Shown piece by piece: positions 1-11,027 of a DNA stretch of 64,000 nucleotides. Origin of the DNA: Lytechinus variegatus (taxonomy: Eukaryota; Echinodermata; Echinoidea; Temnopleuroida; Toxopneustidae); NCBI RefSeq assembly GCF_018143015.1, contig NC_054747.1, positions 30,746,733 through 30,810,732 of the forward strand, read 5' to 3'. A program made the translations under genes and the position numbers. Positions within the stretch are counted from its first letter, which is position 1. Each line of letters opens with the position of its first letter. The notes under the pieces are model-generated. The model searched no databases and was not told the DNA's origin. It saw only the letters and a list, made by a program, of their open reading frames with translations.

Positions 1-1068
1 AAAGTGGGCAGAAAAATGTTACAATTATATAGTAAAAATGCCCGGTATTAAATTATGCAAAGGAACTGATTAATGGTACATACTATACAGTAATACAAAG
101 AATCAAGCAAATTGTTCCCTACTATTGAAACAAATTTCAAATGGAAGTAAAAATTATAAAAGAATTTTAAAATTAAATCTTTTTTTCTGTGTTGTTTATT
201 TTTATCTTTTTTGTATTCTCTTTATTCCTCTATTTTTTTTACTTTTATTCATAATTTACTTCTTTCATATAACATTCTTTTTTTTTTCTTCTTCTTCTTT
301 CTTTCTGTATTTCTTTTCCTTTCATTTCTCTCCCTTTTCTGTTCCTAAAGAGGATTGGGAAATTATATCATGCTACATGTACTTACCACCTTTTACATCC
401 AAGAAGTATTGAGTCCAATCAGTTTTCTATGTGAAGCTGTTGCAATTCTGTGGTCAGTTATTTGGTTCTATAATGGTATCTCTTGGAACGAATGCCTCAT
501 AGCCTGATTTCAGAAACTGACACAGATGTCATGTGAATCCTTGTCTAAAATCAATCATTATCAAATGCAATTTAAAACTGACATCCATGTGTTCTTGCGT
601 TGTCCATTTGAAAAGGAAGCATGTGATGTTTAAAAGATTCACATGATTATCTCCAGTACACTTTTTCATTAGAAATCCAGATTTTTTTTTCTTTCCTTGT
701 ACTTTTTTTCTTGAAACTTGTTCTGTGACCACCTTGATATATAACTTCAATGAAAAAATATGTTGCAAACTGCCAAGTCAGCTTTTATATGTCTTGTTTA
801 TTTTAGTTGAGTTTCCTTTGCTTTCACTCCAGAATAAACCTGTTAGGGTGAGACAAAAGGGGGAATATTGTTAACATTTCAATGCACAGATTTTCTCATG
901 ATCTACAGAACCTGTTCATTCTCTGGAAATGGTGCAATGTCAGAAAAGTCAGGCATGCATTTGAAGTCCTTAAGGAGCAATTCTTTAGGGCCTATTGCCC
1001 ACCTTAGGGGTGCGTATCAGACCCATACAAATTTAATTCAATTTCAAATTCCATACAATGCTAATACA

Positions 1069-1221
1069 ATGGTCACATTTGTTCTAAGGCGGCCGTACGG
1101 CGAGTCGAAAACAGCCGTTTTATCAATTTTGATTCAAACCACCTATATGTAGTTGGACAAAAAATGTTAAAACGGCTGTTTTCGACTCGCCGTACGGCCG
1201 CCATAGAACAAATGTGACCAT
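1069..1221. repeat. Short fold-back (MITE-like) element
   Basis: Two arms of about 53 bases are nearly perfect inverted copies. The left begins atggtcacatttgttct and the right ends with its complement, and both contain ggcggccgtacggcgagtcg. About 45 bases of AT-rich loop separate them. The arms are GC-rich compared with the flank. No coding capacity is present. Confidence 0.85.
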
Positions 1222-1435
1222 GGCATAAGCAATCTTCTCGTGCTCCCTGGCCAATTCATGATGATTAATGCATCATGGAGATTTTTTCATACAAAATTTA
1301 CAACTTAGATCTACATGTACTTGTTATAGTCCTAAACCAAAACGAAAAATCATGTTTTGATGTCTAAAGTTTTTCTGCACTAATTTTGGTTCTCAACTTT
1401 CTATTCATAAAATATTTCTACCAATGTTTTTTTAG

Positions 1436-1530
1436 ACTTTAAGGTAAGTTCCATCTCAGAAAAATGTTGATTTGAATCATTAGAGAAAAATTAGACATGC
1501 TGAAAAGTTCAGCATTACAGATTACAGATT
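1436..1530 (+). repeat. Fragment of the 'aaggacaagtccacc' fold-back family
   Basis: The stretch aaggtaagttccatctcag followed by aaaatgttgatttgaat matches the first ~80 bases of the family whose full copies lie at 8644, 38612, 43083 and 50067. It then diverges, so this is a terminal fragment or a heavily decayed copy. Confidence 0.7.
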
Positions 1531-2100
1531 CAGATTACAGCTAAAGATAAATTCTCTTAAATTGGTATTCTGAAAATTGTCTTATCTCTGGAAGGACGTC
1601 CCCTATTTTATCTCTGACACACCCAATATTTCATCATCAACCAATCATTTAGGTCAATCAATAGAAACATCTCTTCTGAAAAATAATAGAGTATTGTTGA
1701 TATGAGGCGTAATTTTCTTGCGCCCCTGACGCTTATGCTTGTGGGCTTCTGTGCTTAAAGTACATGTCGCTCTTCTCAAAGACATTGTCTCTGAAAGGAT
1801 TAATCATCTCGAACCCCAATTTTTAATTGCTGAAAAGTCTACCAATCCGTCGTTACAATTTCTTTGGAATCTCTCCTTTTGTAAAATATGATTTTCTTGC
1901 GGGATGCAGCAAGAAATAATTGCAGACAGACACATATTGCATACATGTAACAATAGTCAATACAATAGCCCCCTACCTCTTGTTAAATTTCTTGTATTTT
2001 GCAAGGAAGTTAACCAAACGCAAAGATAAGAGAATTTTCAGAATAACTGATACCTTTTATCTCGATAGTCATCGTGCGCAAAGGGATAATTACGCGACAT

Positions 2101-2148
2101 TTTAATTTGGTAGGCCTATTAAGTGTAGGCTAGGCCTACCAAATTAAA
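2101..2148. repeat. Perfect 18-bp-arm hairpin
   Basis: The arms tttaatttggtaggccta (2101-2118) and taggcctaccaaattaaa (2131-2148) are exact inverted copies around a 12-base loop. The taggcctac word recurs through the window. This could be a relic of a small inverted-repeat element. Confidence 0.8.
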
Positions 2149-3083
2149 AATGTCAATTGTCATCAAAATTTTGGAGAAGCATGAATTATTTTCTTGAAAA
2201 AAATCTTCTTGGACTTGGCCAGTGACCTGTCCTGGGGCCATATTCTGTCATTTTTGTCTTCAGAGAAATATTCTTGTAATGTTGTATCTTTAGAGTTACA
2301 ATAAAATCTGTATTCCGAAAATTCTTGTATCTTTTCCTGTAAATTTTCTTGCAACTTTCGCTGGAGCGCATATGATGTCAGAGCTCAGAGCTAGAAAAAT
2401 GCGTAAATTAAATAAATAGGCCTCCTACTCAACTTAAAGAGTTAAGTGTAGGCCTATCTGTCAACATGAGGAACATTATCAACAGAAATTTTCTGTGGAA
2501 TAAAAAGAAATTCGGGTTCAGTCATTCTAACGTTAATTTTTTAGGTGCGACAGACATGGCCTGTGCCCCCATCGTACAGCCGTGCTTCCCGTGGAATCGG
2601 CTCGGGAAGCCGAAGGGGGAAGGTATCAGCTGCACCCGGCACCCGTCCGTACCATACCCATTTATGGCATTCCATGCAATACCGTAGTCCGTAGCACTAC
2701 ATCGCGACAACGCAAAAAATACCGGTACAGACCCCATCTTGTAACGCAATTTTCATCTTAAAGAGACTGAATTGTTTGAAAACATCTAATCTGCAACCAT
2801 TATATTTATCTCAAGATTATAATTTTTACATGACAATGAGTACTTACGGCTTCAAAAGGCTGAATTTATTGAGTAAACCAAGGTAGGTCACTGCGGTCGC
2901 AGGCTTATTTACATCTTCGAAGAGATCACCATTAAAATGGCGGTAAATCACGTGACTCGGCTATAATCATTGTCATGGTGACGTTATCTCTCGAGTCGAT
3001 CGACGATCTCGGGCGGATGCCTAAAGTTTGATTCCCGGGGTTGATTATCTGCATTTGGATTTATCTTTTTAAATCATGTCTTA

Positions 3084-3240
3084 AAATATCATCATCATCA
3101 CCATCATTGTCATTTTCATCAGTACCACCACCATCATCACCGCCACCACCACCATGCACAACCACCACAACCACCATCATCATCATACTTACTTATAATC
3201 ATCATCGTCATCACCACCGCCATCATCGATTCCGATCTGC
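3084..3240. repeat. CAT/CCA trinucleotide simple repeat
   Basis: The stretch is built of atc, cat, cac and cca triplets. The open frames it creates on both strands (Ser/Pro/Thr, His, Trp/Met runs) are by-products of the repeat. Confidence 0.9.
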
Positions 3241-4326
3241 GTTGAACCATTTCCTGTGAGTCCCTTGAACAACTTTTAGTTCTTTCCTTATTTTCTTCAG
3301 TTTCCTTTTCATCTTGTTTTCTTGATTCTGCATAAAGCACTGTTATTTGCCATGGGGATACTACTCAATCTTGTTTTTTGTGTGTGTGTTTCTTTTTTTA
3401 ATGGACCCGCATCAGCATATCTCCCCCTCTCTCTTTGAGTCGGTTTTAAGTCCCCCCCCCCTCTCCTTCTTCTTCCAGGCTGGTACAGTCCGCCACTGGC
3501 GTATTATCGTACCTTTAGCATTTACCCCTCTCTCTCTCTCTCTCTTTTATTCCAGATTGATTGATCAAGTTTCTTCTCTCCCTCTTTTCTTGCTTTCCGT
3601 GATGACGATTTAAAAAATATACTTTAAGATTATCAATTTAAAAATTAGATAGGGAAAGAAAGCAAGCATTTTCAATCATGTCATATAAAAAGCTCCCTCA
3701 TTAATTTAAAAAAATTTCTGCCACCTTAATAACATTTTGAAACATTCAATGAAAAATATTTCGTCTCGACCTACAAAATTTTATTGATGCTTCATCAAAT
3801 TATTTTCACTTTCAAAATTAATTCATCAAGCCGATAAATTAATAGGTAGGCGTACGTTGTGACAATATGAAAAAGCGAGAAAAAAAGCAAATGCCTATTA
3901 GGTCCTACTTGTCCGCCAATAATTTTCAAATGCATTTTGTTTTACCAAGTTGATATTTGCTCTGGAATTGACTTGGAATTCATGGGGGAAAGGTAAACAA
4001 TTACATTGGATTGCGGGGCATCAAATATTTTTTTTTTTCAATTTGATTGGGACAATATCCCTTTCTGAGGGGGAGGGGTAATTGACAAAACGTAAGAAAT
4101 AAAAAAAAATCATAAAAAGCCTTGTTCTAAAAGGGAACCAATATTCCATTATCACAAAAGATGTGGTAGGCTAAAATGAAAGCAGGGGAAGCTGACAATC
4201 ATTATTTGGGGGAGGCATGGAGGCCTAAAGCTGCTCACCATACTTCTTTAGAGATTTCGTTTATAAATATACATCTGTCATTCGTATTGAGTCACGCGTT
4301 TCCGCAAATAATTTGGCCCAGCTGCA

Positions 4327-7300
4327 TCACTTCACATTTTGAGTTGATTCGCAATAACGGGCTAAATGCCAGTCGACTGTGGTTCGTCGTATATCAACAA
4401 CGTCGTCAAAGACTGTATTGTCGTTGTTCGCTGATGACCACTCTCCCCTCAGATTCTTGTACAAGAGCAACGACAAAGCGGATGCATCGAAACGGTGCTT
4501 CCCCAACCGCGCGCCGGTTGGAGCGATACACGCGCGATCGAGCGCGCATGCTAATAAGGGGTCAACCAACTTTTCCCGCAAAAGGGGATTCCCGATAAAT
4601 ATTTGTCTGTTCGCCGCCGCATGCGGAGTGATATTTCGTGACTCAAAATACTCGGGTCGCTTGACTCCAAGAGCAGAAAACATTTTTGGAGAGGTGAAGT
4701 AATAGATGTGGCCCTTCGGGGTGTCTTGGGTTCCACGCGGATCAAATGAGTGAAAATGGGTCATATATCCTTTGTGACGGGTGACGTAAGGAATAAGATC
4801 ACGTAACGATTTCTTGAAGCGAATGGAAGAGTCTGCCCAGAAGATGGAACCGAATTCCTGAAGGGTCGCCTGACAGAATGAAAAGAAAAAATAAAATAAA
4901 AACATAAGAAAACAATCACTAACCGACTTGATTTTAATTGGCATTGCCTTTTTGCAGCTACTAATGGCAGTAACCGTTATAGAGGAAATTTATTGAACAT
5001 AGCCTGAGTCGGCTCTCTTTATCTCTTAAAGTAAAATTTTGAAATTGACTGAAATTGAAACTTTATTTATCACAATCTTTATAAAAAAAACATACAAATC
5101 AACAAGTATAAATATTTCAATAAAATGCATGATAACACAAGTGAGTGTATTTAGATTAGTGGAGGGATAACTTGAAAGTTGCAAAGAACTTAGTGATCCT
5201 TAAATTAACACAAAACAACAGAATAAAAAAAACCAAATGCGGTCAGGAAATACAGAACAAACATAATTGTAGATTTATCAGTATTACTATGAGACTTTCT
5301 GCATTAAATGGATTTTTAAATGTCTTAAAGCTTTGAAGGGTTTTGCACTAATATTTGGAGGGAGCTTAATTTCCAAATGAATGGGACCCCTACATAAAAA
5401 TATGTTGTTTGAGAAAAAAGAATGAGTTGTGATGAATTAAAAATTTGAAATGATTCTTCTCTTTTTATGGACTCTTAAAAATAACGAATGCATATATAAA
5501 CAATATCTATAGTCCGATTACAAGTAGGCGTATACCATTTAGAGACTTGATACATAGATAAAGGTGTATTCGAATGTCTAGAAAATACTGTCTACGATTT
5601 ATCTATATCCTAATTTCGTCTCAACGTGAATTTAGAGTAAAATCAATTGTGGAATTTAGTTATCGATTGTGTTGGTTTTTCTTCTCTCTTTTTTTTTAAA
5701 ACATATGCATATAACGTAACTTATCAGCCCATAATCGATTTTACGGGGCCCATGCAGATGAGTTCATGATTAATAATACAGGGGCCGCGGAACGGTTTTC
5801 AAAGTGGGGGGGGCTTACCGTGCAAAAAATCACAATCATATGGTCATTTTTACTTGTTTGTACACGGTTTTGGAAAAAATGCACGGGGCTGAAAAGTGCC
5901 CCCCCCCCCCCCCGCTTCCACGGCCCCTGTGATACCTATGTGCCACACAAAGTCGAAAATAGGGGGCTCTGGAACTAAATCTTTGTTGTAAAATGGGGCT
6001 CTCCGGAATGGCTCTTAGATCAACGATTGCTAAAAATGCAATGCTCTGGATCTGACCACACCATTATGGGGGCCTCCGGAACAAGCGCACCGAAAAGAGA
6101 AACATCAATTTCTGAGGGCCTGTGGAATGGGGAAAAATAGGACTTTCTACGGCTTTCTAAATTGGTGATGCTCTGGAAAGGAAATTAAGGCTGAAAATGT
6201 GGGTCTCGACAGCGGCACATAGTTACGTATCATATTTTTATACTAAGTAGGCCCGTGGTTAAACTCCCAGATCATATCATTTTCTTACATTAATGATGAT
6301 GACTTTCCAAGCGTATGTATGTAGATCCTTCACATGGGGTGGATATTCATCAAACGGAAAACTTCTTACTTCAACGTGGCACAGCTTTTTAACCTGTTAA
6401 TCATGGATGGAAAAAAAAGGTTTGTTTTAAATTATTGTTTTTCAGTAGTGAAAACTTTTTAGTGATTGGGGCTCCGAGTGTGGGTGTATCCAAGTACATG
6501 CAGATGCAATGTAATTTGGCTACGGTAATCAGCAGTATACTCAAGAACGACAAGATCGAGATTATCATTACCGTCATCATCACTTAACCATAATAATAAT
6601 AGTCGTCATCATCTGCATCAGTCATCATCCTTTTCACCGTCTCTATCATCTCCTTTTTCTTCCCTTTCTCCTTATCCATCATCATTATCCCCCATTATCA
6701 TAATTATTATCAACATATCAACCTCTTCCTTGTCATCATCACCGTTCTCATCGTCGTCATCTTCTCATCAATCGTCGCCATCATCATCAGCATCATCAAC
6801 AATAACATACATATCATCATACATTTTATTTCCATCAGTATTATCATCGTCGCCGTCGTCAGTACCACTAGGCCTAATATCAATATATCGGCTACCTTGT
6901 ATATAGTATCCGCATCTATCCCGAGATCGTAAATCACAAGATCCTTATCCGGCATCTCTTTTTGAACCGTTCCGATGAGTCCCAGTGCTTCTTTATAATG
7001 GTTCTGGGAAAAAGCGGTTACGATCCGAAGCTGCCGGTACAATCGCTCCAAGATGACCGGGTCTTCGATTGTCCGGTTCGTTGTGAAGATCGCCGGGTCG
7101 AGCCCATCGAAGGGGGTAGGTGATGGAAGCGGAATGGGGACGTGTTTCGGGAAGTGAGGTCTCGGTGGGAGATGCTTCCAGTCGACGGGTTCTCCTGTAA
7201 AGAAAATGACGAAAGAGCCGGCGAAAGAGACATTTATATTCCTAGTCTAGTGGCTTTCTAGATTATGTTTAAAGGGCTTTGAATATATATTTTTAACATC

Positions 7301-10300
7301 ATCATGAAATAGAGGCGAATTATTGACTTAAAACAGCAAATTCGCTATAGGCCTACATTCAAATTTTATAATGATTTCACGTAATTCAAAAGATTGGTTG
7401 AATGCGTTGAATGGTAATTTGTCTTCATATAACGATTTTACTGTTGGGGTATAAATTGCATTGGAGATGATTAAATGATGATTTGATCAGAATAAATGTT
7501 AGTGGATTTAAATTAACATTAATGGTTTTGAAAGATTCAATGGGCAGGAGAAATATTCGAATGAGAACACATTCCACATGATGATTGACTTCGATTAAAG
7601 GGGGCACCAGGCGTTACCCATGGACGACAACCTCGTCCGCCGAAAGGGAGGAGGGGCGGATCGACTTGTTCCGCCTCTCTATTCATTATATGTGACACTT
7701 TCATCGCAGACAGACATAGCTTAATACCGATACAGCTCTACAGGTGCATCGCTACAGGGGACAGGGGCACCCACGGTGACCCACCACCTCCCCCGGGGGG
7801 GCCACTTCCATTCACGAGTGGATACCATGCGCGACCATGGGGTCTCGAAAAGCACCCTAAACACGTAATTTCCATTTTCTGAAAATGCACCCCTTAACAA
7901 GTATTGGCGTTTGAAACCCTACCCTTAACAAGTATTGGAAACAAAACGATACTCTTGGCAAATGTTCCCTGAAATGAACCCCTAAACAAGTAAAGGAATG
8001 TTTTATTGTTACGGGTCCTTCGGTCGTCGGCTTTACCTTATTTGGTTTAGTACGACCCCACCTTCTACACCTCGCGCAAATCGGACCCTAAACACGAAGT
8101 GTTGGGGCAAAAAAGACATCCTTTATAAAACATTCTATCTTTGTTTTATCATCCCCGCAAATTCGACCCTAAACACGTAATTTTCCTAGCGAAATAGATA
8201 CCCTTTTTTCATTATTTTTGTGTTTTTGACACCCTTATCACGTTACGTACGTAACGTGCCCTATCGTGAAAAAGACATCCTTTTTACGTGTTTTTTTGGT
8301 CACGCATGGTATCCACTCGTCAATGTAAGTGGCCCCCCGGGCACCTCCCCCACCACCACCATAGATTTACGGTTGTTAATGAAAGAGGAGGGTCAGAGGA
8401 AGAATGTGGAAGAAAGAAGGAATATAAAAATAAGAGTTGGAGAGGTATGATAATAGTTTAACTGTTATTAATCCATTAATACCAGGCGACAAAAAAAAGC
8501 TACGTTGAGGTCGTCTTGCACCCGGGTTCACCACCCCATCTTCCTCCCCGCCCCCATTAAATCATGGAGCCGCCCCTGCAACAATTAATACACCAATATG
8601 GCCTGTACTGTAAACTGCAGATAAATCCCGTCACTTTCCTCACTTAAAGGTCAAGTCCACCCAAGAAAAATGATGATTTGAAAAAAAAGAGAAAAATCAA
8701 ATTAGCAATACGCTAAAAATTTCATCAAAATCGGATGTACAATAAGAAAGTTATGACATTTTCAAGTTTCGCTTATTTTTCAAGAAACAGTTATGTGCAC
8801 ATCTCAGTGACATGCAATTGAGACAGTCGATGATGTCCATCACTCACTATTTCTTTTGTTTTTTTATTGTTTGAATGATACAATGTTTATTTTTTACAGA
8901 TTTGACAACAAGGACCAAATGAAGCATATTAAACAATGCTAATTCCATGTGTTCAGGGAGGAATTAATCGGTGTTTCACTTGACAATGAGGAGAAAATTA
9001 TAATATTTCATATAATAAGATACAAAAGAAATAGTGAGTGAATGACATCATCAGTCTCCTCATTCGCATACTGACCTGGATGTGCATATAACTGTTTTGT
9101 GAATTTAAGCGAAACTTTAAAATATCATCCGATTTTGATGAAATTTTCAGTGTTATGCTTGTTAGATTTTTCTCTCTTTATTCAAATCAACTAATGGTTG
9201 GGGTGGACTTGTCCTTTAAACAAAGAATACGTCCCAACAAATAAGTCAATTCGAATGCAAAGATAAAAAAAGATTCAAACAAACTAGAATATCAATTCTA
9301 GCTGAATATCAATTTTCATCAAAATCGGAAGTATATGACATTTCAAAGTTTCGCACATCCGCCGCTTGCGATGACGTCACCCGCCCACTATATTTCTTTT
9401 GGTTTGTATTATACAAAATATAAAAACTTTTATATTCTCCTTATCATAAAGTGGGTAATAGTTGGACTCCTCCCTGATCATGTGGATTTGCATATCTCGT
9501 TCATCAACACAAACATGACAAGTGAATAAGTGACATCGATCGTCAACTCTTTCATTTGCATATTAATTGTTTTTCATATTGCTTATCATTGTAATCATGT
9601 CTTACCCAATGCTTGATGCCTGATCATGGGTCCGAAACACAAAGCTTAGTTATGATTGTAGAACATTTTTGTACGATTGATTGCATTGACTTCAGTGCAC
9701 AATCAATCATAAAAGTCAAGTGTACGATTGATTGTTAACCTTTGTGTTACAGGACCCATGGCTCAGCTTTATCTTTAAAATTCATCACACCTATATGAAA
9801 TCAGACGAGGCAGGCCCGATCGAGGGAAGTGGGGGAGACGAAAATAAAGAAACAGATGTTATTTTCATTTCCCTGAAGATGTAAGGTCATTGAGGTCAAT
9901 CAAGTTCATGAATAAGGTCAACGAACATCATGCAGCGTCAAAACAAGAGGGGTATATATATAAAGCGATTGGAATTTTGGCAGGAGTGGTATAGGGGTTA
10001 TTTCCAAATTCGTCTAAATGACAATTCGTCCAATTGCCAACTTGTCTTCAATCATTTAGTCTGCAATCGTATCCACTGGTCTAATTGCCAATTAGTCCAG
10101 TCACCATTTCGTCTTCTAACCACTTGGTCCAATAGCGAATTAGTCCATCTATACCATTTGATCGTTTGGACGAAGTTGTAATTGTGCAAAATGAACGAAA
10201 ATGAAATGGTCACATGCGAAATGGTGATTAGACGATCTGATTATTGGACCAAATAGTTATAGGATCAAATGGTTGTTAGACAAAAATGTTGATGGACGGA

Positions 10301-10944
10301 ATGGCATGAGACAAAATGAAAGTAGACCATGTGGTGAGTAGACGAATTGGCAATTTACCAAGGGGGGGGGGTAGGTGCGGGACAGAGAATGGGCCACGGG
10401 TTGGAGGAAAATAGGATGTAGGGAAGGGAATGGGAGCAGGGGTCTGGCAACTAATTTTAAAATGGGGGCGGGGGCTGAACATGGGTGAAATCACAATGTG
10501 ATGGTAATTTTCACGCTTTTGTAAATTTACTGGAAAAAAAACTGAAAAGGAGACACTCAGAATTGGAAAATTCTATAATTTGTGGCACGTAACAAAATCT
10601 GAAACCATATTCTTAAGAACTGAACGAGGGGGGCTTTGCTGCAAATGGAGATATTTAACACGAAACATGAGGAGGGGTGTAGCATAGCGGTGATGGAGGG
10701 GGAAGAGCATGAAGAAGTTATCTATCTCATATGAAGAATGATCATTATTATGAAAAGGATTATACTTAAGAGTGTTAAAGACATCACATCACATTTTTAC
10801 CTAAAATACTATGCCTTCTATATATGAAATTCATTATAGGGGTATAGGGGAGGTGGTAAATGAATAAGCAGGCCCCTGTTTGTAAGGATAGTTTTCACAT
10901 AAAGCTGAACAGCGATTAATATACAATTTTAAGTGAATTAAAAG

Positions 10945-11027
<83 letters not shown>

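Larger units (their letters stand above)
1..4326. other. Left intergenic flank, no supported gene
   Basis: I see no exon with both splice sites and protein-like content here. The open frames present are T-rich or (CAT)n/(CCA)n low-complexity translations. The stretch 2540-2720 is more GC-rich than its surroundings and 2930-3020 is CpG-containing; these could be promoter-like, but nothing downstream anchors them. Repeats are listed separately. Confidence 0.6.
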
